Of a DNA stretch of 64,000 nucleotides, positions 11,460 through 21,961 are shown in pieces (the stretch's first letter is position 1; each line of letters starts with the position of its first letter). The translations under genes and the position numbers were made by a program. The stretch covers positions 19,891,505-19,955,504 of the forward strand of contig CM055274.1 in the NCBI GenBank assembly GCA_029237695.1, in the 5' to 3' direction. The DNA comes from Conchocele bisecta (lineage: Eukaryota; Mollusca; Bivalvia; Lucinida; Thyasiridae). Under the pieces are notes generated by a model that made no database searches, was not told where the DNA came from, and worked only from the letters and a program-made list of their open reading frames with translations.

Positions 11460-12042
11460 AAGATGACGTGATCTCCAAAGGATGTGAGGCAATGACAAAG
11501 TGTAACCATGAAGAAGCAGATACACGTATGTTAGTGCATATGGTGGACGCATTGAAGAAAGGTTCCACAAACATTATGATTCGGACAGTGGATACTGATG
11601 TCATTATAATCTTAATCGGACAATTTCATGACATCCTGGAAGAATATCCAGACATTCAAATCTGGGTAGTCTTTGGAACTGGCAAGAACATTCGAAATTA
11701 CCACATTAATACACTGTGCCATCACCTTGGACTTGACAAATCGAGAGCATTGCCACCATTCCACGCCTTCACGGGATGTGACACCACGTCGGCCTTCTTT
11801 GGAAAAGGGAAGACTCGAGCTTGGAATACGTGGACAATTTACCCAGAACTCAACGAGGCACTGCTGTTCATGGTGAACAACACGTATGCCCCATTGACAT
11901 TATGTCACCATGCTTCAACGTGCTGGAGAGGTTCGTGGTATTGTTGTACGACAAGACCAGTGAACTCGCGTCTGTCAACGACGTCCGGATGGAACTCTTC
12001 TGTAAAAAGAACACAGACTTGGAACACCTGCCACCGAGTAAG
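11460..12042 (+). pseudogene. XPG/FEN-like nuclease exon, left copy
   Basis: The exon reads CNHEEADTR, RTVDTDVIIILI and FHAFTGCDTTSAFFGKGK. The acidic pattern (E-E-A-D, D-T-D, G-C-D) matches the metal-binding residues of the XPG/FEN (PIN-like) nuclease fold; structure-specific cleavage during transposition is inferred from that. A one-base deletion near 11898 (CATTATGTCACC against CATTAGAGTCACC in the right arm) shifts the last 48 codons, so LESPCFNVLERFVVLLYDK is lost. Bounded by GCTTTGCAG upstream and GTAAAG downstream. Confidence 0.8.
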
Positions 12043-12304
12043 GTAAAGTGAACTACAAACACATATTAATTAATTGCTTTATATCTCAACGGTAGATCTT
12101 GTAAAACGTCTTGTCTGCAATAGTATAAGCTTTAATCTTACCATATTATCCCATTTGGTTACTGGTGATATAAAATGTTTTAATATTTACATACATTTTC
12201 TGTACAAAAATAAACAGTTTTCATAAACAAAAACTGACTCTACCTACCAACATTATCATACAAATACCAATGTGCGTAATGTGTAATGTCCAAATACTTT
12301 TCAG
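12043..12304 (+). other. Intron 2 of transposase gene
   Basis: A GTAAAG donor and ACTTTTCAG acceptor join PPSK to DALLQHSRRVMYQ in frame. AT-rich; nothing else seen. Confidence 0.65.
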
Positions 12305-12583
12305 GATGCCCTCCTGCAACATTCAAGGCGGGTCATGTACCAAACTTCCATATGGGCGTCCTGTCAACGACCTATCCAGACAATCCCATCACCAGATGTA
12401 TGGGGATGGGCAAAGGACGGCTCTTCGTGCACCCCTGTCTGGATGACAATTCCAGATGCTGCACGAGCATGCAGCGAACTGATCAAATGTGGATGCAAGT
12501 CTGCCAGAGGATGCATCAGCTGCAAGTGCACAAAGGCTGGGCTTATATGTATTGACCTTTGCAGCTGCACATGTGCACGATAA
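12305..12583 (+). pseudogene. C-terminal cysteine-rich (Cys8-type) exon, left copy
   Basis: Reads DALLQHSRRVMYQ, DVWGWAKDGSSC and TIPDAARACSELIKCGCK, then a tight run of cysteines ending CSCTCAR at TAA 12581-12583. The spacing (CGC, C, CKC, C, C-x-C-x-C) matches the Cys8 zinc finger described for Academ elements. The exon itself is intact; it is called pseudogene only because the upstream exons are broken. Three more copies, nearly identical, lie at 35810-36088, 38441-38719 and 41031-41309. Confidence 0.72.
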
Positions 12584-13189
12584 TGCTTTGTAGCGGTTAA
12601 CATTCCTGTCCCATGTGTTATGTCCCAGATACATTACAATTGCCCACTCATTCTTAATTCAGATCCAGATGTCGTGCACCCGCCCAGCTATGTAATATTG
12701 CCAGCCTATTGACATTTGGTTGCCATATTGGATTTATTTATTTAGCTGAAACATTCACACAATCCCACTTCAAAGTGACAAATTAGTAGTCAAGTGACAA
12801 CACTTCCTATTCCATGCAAATATTTCCAATATGACATCCACAGTGCAAAATGGAATAAATATTGATATTTGGCGGCCATCTTGGAGTTATGGCAATTACA
12901 AAATAATCAAATTGTACGTGACAGCCATCTGAATTACTTACTGCGTGAATGTGTGTCATTATAGCATACTAATTGTGCTAAATATAACACAGGTTTGCAC
13001 TTACATAGAAATATATTGATATTTGGCGGCCATTTTGAATTTATTGATTTTTTAGGTGGCACAGTGGATAGATTTTTTGGAGCCACTTATTTTTTAATTG
13101 TGCATCATCATATCTTGCTCCAGTGAAAAAATGGCACTTTTGGCCGGCGGGTATAGAAAAATAAATTTTGTTAAGGGACCGCACTAGGA
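12584..13189. repeat. Right subterminal region, terminal inverted repeat and GGA target duplication
   Basis: Holds three inverted GATGGCC-type motifs (12713-12733, 12865-12886, 13019-13040), then TTGGAGCCACTTAT, AAATGGCACTTTTGGCCGGC and GTTAAGGGACCGCACTA ending at 13186, followed by GGA. The order mirrors the left end. The subterminal repeats are candidate transposase binding sites (inference). Confidence 0.82.
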
Positions 13190-13601
13190 GTGTGCGTGCG
13201 TGGGTGTGGGTATGTGTGATCTAAGTGGTGGCACGTTTGAAAACATTAGATAAACCAAACGCTACCTTGCATTGTATGTGGTGAAGAGTATTCTACCATG
13301 GATTATATTTGTGTAAGCGTGGACATCCATTTTGTGTGGATTTAATTATGAGTTTTATGTACTGAATTTACAGGAATTTCAGACATGGAGAATTATCTCG
13401 CATATTGTAATACTTTAAGGAATTTTATTTCTCAGACGTTCCAGTAAAGTAAATTTTATATATTTCTTGGAAATGATTTTGTCAGTTTATTCTTTATATT
13501 TTTATTAAATCGTGGTTTACATATGTACACGTGTTGGATTCAATGTTTTCTGTTATTGAGACCATTACTCAGGAAATCGTTTCATCAGGGCGACACAGGT
13601 C
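13190..13601. other. Flank between transposon and foldback element
   Basis: Starts with a short GTGTGCGTG-rich stretch. No gene or known repeat is recognised. Confidence 0.5.
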
Positions 13602-13978
13602 CAAGGTGCATCATCACGTGGTTACAACAACAACAACGTCGCCCACTCCAGTAAGTAATATTATTTGATATTTTCCTTAATATGCAACGGATTTTTTATG
13701 AAATAGGCGCAGCAAACGCGTCTTCATGAGATGCATTTGGTGGTCCAGGGAGTTGGGCACAGACTATGTCGTTTTTTGCAAAGAATCGATTTCCGTGTCA
13801 GAGCCACGGAAATCGATTCTTCGCAAAAACGACAGAAGTTTGGGCGGAAATACAGAGACCACCAAATGCAGCTTAACAAGACGCGTTTGATGCGCCATAT
13901 TTCATCAAAATCCGTTACGTAATAAGGACAATATAAAAGAATACGATATTGTTCACAAATAATGCCATCTCATATTAC
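13602..13978. mobile_element. CAAGGTG-family foldback element, one end missing
   Basis: Starts CAAGGTGCATCATCACGTGG, then CAACAACAACG. It contains a near-perfect palindrome of about 240 bp centred near 13801, with a hairpin tip at 13769-13833 (AAAGAATCGATTTCCGTG and its complement). The far CACCTTG end is absent, so the element is truncated. It encodes no protein and looks like a MITE. The tandem units in the right arm carry three copies. Confidence 0.78.
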
Positions 13979-14739
13979 TAGACATACACTGTGTAATGAA
14001 TGTTTAACTATGCAGTATATCCGTGTATGTTGCAATGTAGATGATTGTATGAATGCATACTACTGCAGCAAACGCTGACAGCGTTGTCAACAGTCAGTGA
14101 AAATGTGCGTACGATTGATTGCGGCGTTCCTGTAATGCGTGAATATGTCCACAATTTACGAACGATTTACGTGCGTCTCAAAGAGATCGGTGAACTGTAT
14201 ATGTAAAGTATATGTCTTCTTATTTTGCGTCGGATTTGATATACTTGACATGTATATCAAATCCAACGCAAAATAAGAAGACATTGTATTTGTTGTAAAA
14301 GCGGCGTTTACCATGTACAGTTGGTACATTGTATGCAATCTAAATTGAAGCACTAAGTCTCGCATACATTACATATAAAAACAAACCTTTCCCGTTGTTC
14401 TGCTGATGCTGTGTTTCCTAGAGTGTCACAGCGAAAGCGATAGCCTTCAAATTTGGCAAAACGATGAAAGCATCCATCATATATATTAAATGACACATTC
14501 GCATAACACTGTCGCAGCAGAACTGTTCATTGGCTCTCTTACAATATACACGTGCACGTTCTCTTGTAATAAGTGGCGCTTCAGGTGGGATCGCTAATGA
14601 TATATCGTCACCTGACATTCGTAGTTCAGTCTCTTATATAATGTATATAACTCGATGTCAGATTTCAATACTAGATGTTAAATCTGAGTACTACATAGCA
14701 TTATTCTGTAATACACGCACGCAGATTAGTCCCTCAATG
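13979..14739. repeat. Non-coding stretch with 32-bp-stem hairpin
   Basis: 14213-14244 and 14252-14283 form a hairpin (arms of 32 bp, one mismatch, 7-base loop; TATTTTGCGTCGGATTTGAT in one arm). Mirrored at 34123-34193. Nothing else is recognised. Confidence 0.7.
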
Positions 14740-14865
14740 CCATATGCGTCGCCTCGCCATCCGGCGGTGCAGCACAACTACCATCGATATGACTACACGT
14801 GCCCTTTCTCGCACAATTACCACGCGTATAACTGCAGTATTCGCCATATGTACTACGGTCACAAA
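14740..14865 (-). pseudogene. Degenerate EGF-like exon, left copy
   Basis: Reads CDRSTYGEYCSYTRGNCARK then GTCSHIDGSC, the EGF repeat pattern, but one cysteine is Arg and the end (CAAPPDGEATHMALRD, stop) has lost the GWxG and final Cys. An acceptor (TTCTCAG) precedes it; no donor is visible. Its mirror is 33542-33672. Confidence 0.6.
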
Positions 14866-16147
14866 CTGAGAAGGAAATGTCGATGTAAACAAACTTGGCT
14901 CAGTATCAAATGACAAAACAATGGCACTGATCATACTGTTGAAAGTTTGTAATGCATGCTAGAGAACATCTACAGAACCAATGCATCATTGTTGACTTCA
15001 TCACGTTTGATATGACATCACATAAATATATACTGATGCCAATAGCCAGTTACCAGTATTGATAATTGGAATATAACATTAAATATGTTCTATTACACTT
15101 GTATTCAAATGCTATATATACGAGGTATGGACTGTACGGCGCAGTATGAGCCGTCATGGACCTTATTACTAATGAAAAATAACAGAAAAATATAAATTAA
15201 ATAAATGCAAATGAATTTGTGATACAATACATTGTCGATGTAGAGAAAACAATGGCATTGAACCAGTCACAGATGCATTATTTTGACAATAAATAGTCGT
15301 TCAAGAATGTGTACAATGCATATAGTCAATAAGCAATAATTCTCGAGATACATTTATACGTATAAACATGCATACCTTTATCAGAAACATGCATACCTTT
15401 GTCGTTTTTAGAATTGAAAATATACATTACACCACATTAGTCATACAGAGAAATAAACAAATTCCTCGCTGCGTCATCTCATTCTCCAATTTAATATATA
15501 ATGTCACATGCATGTAACTACTACTAACATGTTTGTGCTATTTACTAATGTAACACATGCTGAATATACTGGTTTATTAACCATAATCTATACATGTTAT
15601 GCTATCGTGTGTACATACGAAGTCTGTGGTATATTCTAAGTCAAAGGTATTAGTTTGATAACAAGTCACCAAGCGATAGCAAGTGAGTCATGGACGTTGC
15701 ATGTGTGAGCAATAAGCTGTAACATACGATATCTAGACGTCGCAAACAATGTTATCTTCGCTCAACGGTGATCATGGTTCGGTCGTCTACCGATACTACA
15801 CAGACATGTTCATGTTTCTTTCTAAGAATCCATGATACCGTGCGAACTCCAGTTACATCATATGTCTTCTATTGTATTTGTAATGTATATTTCTCTGACA
15901 ACAAAATCCCTCAGCATATTTTAGGACGGAGAATATGTTAAAACAAGCAAATATCCTGTGAATGTATGCACACTGTTATATGTAACTGGCCAAGACTATT
16001 TAGTGACTTAAAATGGTGACGAATTTGAAGGAAGATGTTCGATATGCTTGCCACACAAATCACTGGTATTGCATTATTGGACACAATCTATGGTAAGTAT
16101 ATAACGTACATTATATCATCACGATTAATGCATACTGACGACAATAT
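14866..16147. other. Non-coding stretch, no recognised feature
   Basis: AT-rich; mirrored at 32263-33541. Only short spurious frames. Confidence 0.5.
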
Positions 16148-16541
16148 CAAGGTGCATGATCACGTGGTCACGACAACAACAACGTCGCCCACTCCAAAGT
16201 AAGTATTTGATATTTTCCTTAATATGCAACGGATTTTGATGAAATATGGCGCAGCAAACGCGTATTCATAAGCTGCATTTGGTGGTCTAGGGCGTTTGAA
16301 ACAGACTTATTTCGTTCTTGCAAAGAATCGATTTCCGTGTCAGAGACAGGGAAATCGATTCTTCGCAAAAGCAACAGAAGTATGGGCGAAAATACAGAGA
16401 CCACCAAATGCAGCTTAACAAGACCCGTTTGATGCGCCATATGTCATCAAAATCCGTTACGTAATAAGGACACTATAAAATAATACGTACTTTGAATCGG
16501 TACTTGTTGTTGTTCTTAGTACCACGTGATCATACACCTTG
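16148..16541. mobile_element. CAAGGTG-family foldback element, both ends present
   Basis: A 394-bp element from CAAGGTGCATGATCACGTGG to CCACGTGATCATACACCTTG. The same internal palindrome as at 13602, with tip arms GAATCGATTTCCGTGTC/GACAGGGAAATCGATTC. Flanks AATAT and ACTAG do not form a target duplication. Both ends contain CACGTG (E-box core). Confidence 0.82.
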
Positions 16542-17113
16542 ACTAGTGAACGTTTGAAATTGCATTTGGAATGTAACTGTGCTATTATTCATGTTGATGG
16601 AACTGGCTTCAGACAACATAAATACTTTTCATTAAATTGTATCTCACAAATTATCTTCAGCGCACAATATATGCATGTATGCGTACCATGGAAAAACTAC
16701 ATCATAGTCATCGTTCCTACCTTCTCATCGGCAACAACTATTCTCACCAATCTGATTGTGTCCTGAATGAATCTACATCGAACCAACTTGCTCATATACA
16801 AGATAGCAAATTATGTAACGTCATTGATAACGGTAACAAAGTCCGTGCTATGCTCCGTGAAATGTCTAATGCTTTTCGCAATGTATTATAATACTGAACA
16901 ATGAAGTGGCGGGAACAACTTGTTCTCTGTTAAACTAGTATACCAATCACCTTCAACGTTGCAAACAGCGAGTTATAGTGCCAGAGTATTGCATAACATG
17001 GGTTTTCGCAGTGTAATAAAAATAATAATATACTCGTGTAATAAATATGCAAATCAGGTCGTTGTAGAAAACATGATACATGTAGATGACCAGTGCAGCT
17101 TATATATAATATT
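16542..17113 (+). pseudogene. Degraded LINE reverse-transcriptase fragment
   Basis: Frames here resemble the RT of the nested LINE: NYSHQSDCVLNESTSNQL against the QSGFIKGDSTTNQL region, NGNKVRAMLREMSNAF against GKEVRAVFCDISKAF, and HVDDQCSLYIIL against FADDTSLYIIV. Many stops and shifts. An older, separate LINE insertion. In the right arm the L1-like element has inserted into this fragment. Confidence 0.62.
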
Positions 17114-17340
17114 GTGAGTATGCTAAATATAATCTAACATTGGTGTTGATGTAATATGATATTTATTAAACTCGTTGAAATCAGTAAACTCGATTAATAA
17201 ATGTCGTATTAAATCATAACTTCTGGAAGATCCCCTGTTTATACTTATCTTGTTATCTACTTTTCTCCTCGTTCTGATACATATGTTGGTGTTCTCATAG
17301 TGGACCACTAGTATTATTCTTAAACACTTTCAGTGGCAGT

Positions 17341-17535
17341 GTGTTGAACTTATTCTCAACTATTATAATGCTAGCTGATTATACTATTATGTATGCTGCA
17401 GTTAGCACTCTTGATATGGCAGCAAATGCAATGATTTCGGACATTGCCAAAACACATGAAATGATGGATATGTTAATGGTAACAGTTACACGTACCTTCA
17501 AATGCTACATTTCTATTAATATCTCAGTAATATAA
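17341..17535 (+). pseudogene. Second degraded RT fragment
   Basis: LADYTIMYAAVSTLDMAANA and DIAKTHEMMDMLMVTV follow the pattern of the RT catalytic motif and following helix (ADDTxxY...A...DI.KIHEW...W.VTF), with the catalytic Asp pair changed to D-Y. A faint, old remnant. Confidence 0.4.
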
Positions 17536-17633
17536 CGGACCACAAAACTCCTCGCTCCTGATGATTCACAGTCATTGAATAACGTGAGTGGCATACATCA
17601 CGTGTGTTATGTCTTGAAAATATTTTCACATAG

Positions 17634-17806
17634 CAATCTCATATGAACCTGACAAAATCAAAAGCATTGACGCATACATGTATGAACATAATGAGGAAGT
17701 TGGCAGGTATCCTCCAATTGCCAGGTATGAGGATATCGCTGTAAAGAATGGAAACATCCTGGATACTCTCAGCTTCGATCTCAAAAAAAAGTTCTGGAAT
17801 CATTAG
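17634..17806 (+). CDS. Unassigned conserved open segment, left copy
   Basis: After a TTTTCACATAG acceptor-like site, 57 codons read ISYEPDKIKSIDAYMYEHNE, then VGRYPPIARYEDIA and NGNILDTLSFDLKKK, ending at TAG 17804-17806. The composition is protein-like and the frame is kept in the right arm (29322-29494, - strand). I do not recognise it. It lies opposite to the EGF exons, so it is not part of that gene; it may be an exon remnant of a mobile element. Confidence 0.3.
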
Positions 17807-18285
17807 TATAGTGTCATTACATTTTGTCGAGTATTATACATTGTCAAGTATTATACTAACAATTATCTGTTTGCAGATACGGCGAAATCCGTTGATAATT
17901 TTAATTACATCTAATCATTGTCTGGAACTATCTGGAACATGTGTCCCGTGTGATCACCATATTTATCTAGGAATATATATCCACATACGCGCTAACAAGA
18001 CCAAATAAATAGAGGATCTGACATGAGTGATGATTTAATATGATATACGGAACCTGAATATATAAATGTTGTTGGTATTGTTCAAGGGGTTAGTGGAATT
18101 GACACGATTACTGGGCTAACTCTCTCATCTTGTTCTGCCACTCAAGTCCCTTGAGTTGTGAACATACTCTACAACATATATAAATGTGAGCATACGGCTA
18201 GAAATAATATTACATGCAAATACATCAACGAACATACTTTTACGTATAGAGTCTAGAATCTAGAGTACAATAAGAACTGCGTTAC
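17807..18285. other. Non-coding stretch with arm-specific deletion point
   Basis: At about 18049 the left arm lacks about 1.09 kb that is present in the right arm (about 27985-29075). No gene recognised. Confidence 0.6.
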
Positions 18286-18423
18286 CATCGTGACACGTGT
18301 CTCCTCGCCATCCAGCAGTGCAGCCATCAGCACAAACACCATCGATATGATTACACGGATCATTTCTCGCACAGTTTCCACATGTAGAATTACAGTCGTC
18401 GCCATAGGTGCCATGGTCACAAG
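18286..18423 (-). CDS. EGF-like repeat exon, left copy
   Basis: 138 bp, phase 1 at both ends (CTTGTCAG acceptor, GATG|GTAACG donor). It encodes CDHGTYGDDCNSTCGNC, then NDPCNHIDGVCADGC and GWRGDTCHDG, a full EGF-like module of the MEGF/scavenger-receptor type. It differs by one base from 27616-27753 (Thr/Pro in NSTC/NSPC). It lies on the minus strand only because the whole left arm is inverted. Confidence 0.8.
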
Positions 18424-18959
18424 CTGACAAGGAACGGTTGATTTGAACAAAGTTTGCCAGTGACAAATGAGTGTATGTGTCAACGAAGGTTAAAGGTATG
18501 ACTTGCACAAACATGAGCATCGCCGACACTAGGCATAATCATGTACGTATGTACTACATGCAGCCGTAATGCCACTGATATCCCGTATACAGAGCTGATC
18601 GATGCATCATCATGACTTCATCATGATTGATATGGTATTAAGTGCATGCCGCCCGATACCAATAACCACAACACAGAGCGGTCAGAGACTTGGAAATAAG
18701 CATTGACGTTAAACCGGTATTGTTACACCAGAATAAAACAGTTATATATAAGTTCGAGGTGTTGACTGTACGAACCAATGAACCTGAAGGCAAATGTCCT
18801 GATCTATCCCTGTGATAAATGATACTATGTCGACACATGATATTGTTGTAAAACCTAAATACTGCCAGGCTATATGACAAGCAGATGTGTTTAGTTCGTG
18901 CATGTGAATCATTGAGTGCGAAAGCCGACGCTATAGCAGAACATAATTATATAATGTGA
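18424..18959. other. Intron-like sequence up to the gap
   Basis: Mirror of 27080-27615. It resembles the stretch before the EGF exon at 24673, so exon and upstream intron were duplicated together. No other feature. Confidence 0.55.
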
Positions 18960-19459
18960 NNNNNNNNNNNNNNNNNNNNNNNNNNNNNNNNNNNNNNNNN
19001 NNNNNNNNNNNNNNNNNNNNNNNNNNNNNNNNNNNNNNNNNNNNNNNNNNNNNNNNNNNNNNNNNNNNNNNNNNNNNNNNNNNNNNNNNNNNNNNNNNNN
19101 NNNNNNNNNNNNNNNNNNNNNNNNNNNNNNNNNNNNNNNNNNNNNNNNNNNNNNNNNNNNNNNNNNNNNNNNNNNNNNNNNNNNNNNNNNNNNNNNNNNN
19201 NNNNNNNNNNNNNNNNNNNNNNNNNNNNNNNNNNNNNNNNNNNNNNNNNNNNNNNNNNNNNNNNNNNNNNNNNNNNNNNNNNNNNNNNNNNNNNNNNNNN
19301 NNNNNNNNNNNNNNNNNNNNNNNNNNNNNNNNNNNNNNNNNNNNNNNNNNNNNNNNNNNNNNNNNNNNNNNNNNNNNNNNNNNNNNNNNNNNNNNNNNNN
19401 NNNNNNNNNNNNNNNNNNNNNNNNNNNNNNNNNNNNNNNNNNNNNNNNNNNNNNNNNNN
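18960..19459. other. Assembly gap, 500 N
   Basis: Exactly 500 N, a placeholder length. The left arm stops at its edge. No biology can be read here. Confidence 0.99.
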
Positions 19460-20052
19460 TCGATTCCTACTACTTAGGTGTGAAACTGGAAAAATCAGAT
19501 ATGCCCCTTTAAGCTTGAGTCACGTGTAGGAAAAGGCAGGCATTACTTTCTTCGTTATAATTGGGAGCACGTGAACATTATTACCTGGCCAGAAAAGCAG
19601 TACGGATATTTATATTGTATTTTAAACGTGCATTGACCACAAGTTATAAATAAGTGGAGCTTAACTTCAACTCGTATGTTTGAAAAGATACTAGGTACAG
19701 TGATTGCTCTGTAAACCGGACACCAAGGAAACACATGTGATCTTATTTTTGATGAGTTTCTTGTCATTTATCTCAGGTGATAATGTCTGTTAGTGATCGC
19801 ATAACACACAACTATGGTTCAGAATGACAACATGATTTACAGTGAAACCTCTCATTGTCGGACACCCTGGGGACCTCCCATGGTGTCCGGTTTAGAGAGG
19901 TTTCATTGTATTTAGCTTTGCATATTTATGTTCGATACTGTAATACTATAATCATAACAGTTTACATTGTATACTTTCTGAGTTGCACTGGTCGCACATC
20001 CTATGAGCTCCATTTCTCCAGTGACTGCGGCATATTTCTCGTTCGTTTTCAG
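19460..20052. repeat. Non-coding stretch with short inverted-repeat remnant
   Basis: 19839-19866 and 19882-19909 form an inverted pair (ACAGTGAAACCTCTC... GGACACC). A short foldback/MITE remnant. The rest shows nothing, apart from a CACTGGTCGCA motif at 19985 that recurs near 20908 and inverted near 20263. Confidence 0.6.
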
Positions 20053-20190
20053 CGTGTGACAACGGTACCTATGGCGACAGCTGTAACTACACGTGTCGCA
20101 ACTGCGCGAACAACGTAACGTGTTATCACGTCGATGGCGGTTGTTCGGAAGGCTGCACCGTCGGCTGGCAAGGACACGCGTGTCACGATG
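20053..20190 (+). CDS. EGF-like repeat exon
   Basis: 138 bp, acceptor TTTTCAG, donor GATG|GTAATT, phase 1 both sides. Encodes CDNGTYGDSCNYTCRNC, NNVTCYHVDGGCSEGC and GWQGHACHDG. All cysteines of the module are present, with a potential N-glycosylation site (NVT). The most diverged intact exon of the set. A secreted or membrane receptor ectodomain is the likely context, by family. Confidence 0.82.
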
Positions 20191-21961
20191 GTAATTATAG
20201 CCAGCTGTATTGTTTCTTCTATTAACATTATATGTGGCTGCGACTGGAGAAATGGGACTTATGGGATTTATGACCAGTGTAGCTCCTCATCAAATAGCTC
20301 ACTCATGTAGCATGATAACGATGTTTCTCCCGTCAACACAGACTCAGTGCGTATGTGCCGTGAAATACGGTGCCGTGAACCATTTTTGATATCCTGTCAA
20401 TACGACATAATCACTGCGTATGAATATGTGCGGTTGTGATACTATTCGATTCTCCGATTTGGATGATGCGACTGGTGTTTTTTTCTGTGCACTTTAAAGC
20501 GATGTGTAGGTGTTGACGGGATAAATAGAATAGTAGGTTAGTGCAGTGAATGGGAAAATATATCTGGCTCTGTAAGGAAACGGGATGGCCTCGCCCATCC
20601 CGTTTCCGTGCAACGCCACATATATGTTCCCATTCACGACACTAATCTACTATTCTCTATATATTAGCATGAACGGATCGGGACAACTACTGTTTTCAGA
20701 ATGGTTTCCATCTGGGTAGAACTAAGCTCACAGGTTATCATGTTACATGTGTTTATTTATATAGTTACACTGTATAACATGTTTTCTTTTGCTCTTCTTG
20801 CACCGACAAGGACAATGTCTTCTGACGAGAAGCAAACTGTGCTTAAATACTAATGAATTAAATTGCATTGAAAATGCTACGGGTGCACAAGCTGATCTGG
20901 ATCTTCACTGGTCGCAAAACCCATAAACCCCATTTCTCCAGTTACAGTCACATAATTATTATGTGTAATTCGTGTAGTACACTATAGCTTGAAGTATACA
21001 TCTATATACATGTATGTATGCATTGTCATATGCTGGTGCTAGTGTAGCTATTGCGATTATTTCATTTTATATTGTCATATTATTTCATTTCATCATATGT
21101 AACATTCACTATGTTTTCTAACATTATATAGAAATGTATCTGTCTTTTGTTCTATTGTTTTCCACCTGAACTACAATGTCTATGTATTAAAAGTATTAAA
21201 CACATAATATTAAAATAATTAATTTCAATCAATATCTTCTTATTACAATAATTATATCAGTAATCATTATAGTTTAAAGTGGCTGTATCTCAGATAGTTT
21301 CTCCATATAAGCACATCACAAAAACACTTGAGATATATCACTGGATAGTGTACGAATACAGTCGCAGCTTGTTCTTGGTCATAAACATGCGATTGTCGGT
21401 TGATTTTCTCATTTGTTTATTAAGTCTAGGAAATTCCATGCCCAGTTTAACTTGGCAGTATCTGAAAAAAAAACACTAGTAGTGACGCAATTCTTTCTCC
21501 GATCTACAGAAAAACACGCGAGCAGTGACGTAATTCCTCATGTTACCACTGACTACCGCTTCGCTGCAGATGAGACAAAAATATAAAATTGGTTGAAATG
21601 CTTCAAATGTTTAAAGCTTTATTACAATATAAGGCTCGACCATGTCATGTCCAGCTTTGGGGTTCAAACAGTTCCCTTGTGCCACGGCAAACGTTTACCC
21701 ACAACTGGACATGGTCGAACGTTATTGTTACATTTTCCGTCGGGAATATCATGTAATTTGACCATATATGCAGTACTTTCGGTACGTTGATAATCTGCTC
21801 AATTCAAACACTGTCAGCTGATTTAGCCATTCATATTCCGGGGCCGCAGTACACGTCGCGTGTTTCAGCCATATCAATTTCAAAATTTCAGTGCGACCGT
21901 TGTGGACTGGTCTGGTGACGTAATGGCCCGTTCTAGTAACGTCATGAGACACATGCATTAC
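20191..21961. other. Intronic non-coding stretch with foldback
   Basis: Contains a foldback at 20527-20656: arms of about 60 bp (AGAATAGTAGGTTAGTGCAG outer, GGAAACGGGATGG at the tip) around a CCTCGC loop. Also an inverted pair at 21625-21710 (CGACCATGTC.TCCAG). No gene is recognised. Confidence 0.6.
20527..20656. mobile_element. Short foldback element (130 bp)
   Basis: Nearly the whole length pairs with itself; the tip is GGAAACGGGATGG CCTCGC CCATCCCGTTTCC. No coding capacity; MITE-like. Confidence 0.7.

Larger units (their letters stand above)
394..13186 (+). mobile_element. Academ-like DNA transposon, left copy, with nested LINE
   Basis: A 12.8-kb element with imperfect terminal inverted repeats and GGA on both sides (391-393, 13187-13189). 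Its gene order is N-terminal zinc-binding modules (2299-3442), DDE transposase core (8473-10929), XPG/FEN-like nuclease exon (11460-12042) and cysteine-rich exon (12305-12583). Academ elements are known for a DDE transposase, XPG nuclease, Cys8 zinc finger and 3-4 bp target duplications, which is the basis of the call; the name comes from family knowledge, not a database search. Removing the LINE at 3443-8472 leaves about 7.8 kb. Several frameshifts and stops show that this copy cannot make the full protein. Confidence 0.72.
1..18959. repeat. Left arm of large inverted duplication
   Basis: Reads as the reverse complement of 27080-53624. Matched anchors include base 1 with 53624, the LINE insertion site at 3443 with 50175, the last Cys-rich exon at 12305-12583 with 41031-41309, and the EGF exon at 18286-18423 with 27616-27753 (one difference in 138 bases). 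The arm ends exactly at the N gap and runs off the window start, so its true length is unknown. Compared with the right arm it lacks an L1-like insertion, two of three tandem units and about 1.1 kb near 18049. It may be an inverted haplotig rather than a real second copy. Confidence 0.95.

Noticed and set aside
12286..12555. Frame reading CPPATFKAGHVPN over the Cys-rich exon
   Set aside because: Shadow of the true frame, which matches the family in another register and keeps the cysteine pattern.
13731..13922. Short frames over the foldback elements (HLVVQ, RIDFRV)
   Set aside because: Palindrome translations; the same residues appear on both strands because the DNA pairs with itself.
14530..14913. 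127-codon frame on + over the degenerate EGF exon
   Set aside because: Antisense of a recognisable, decayed EGF exon; no homology of its own.
18956..19477. Open frame of 173 codons across 18956-19477
   Set aside because: It consists of N bases; it is the assembly gap.
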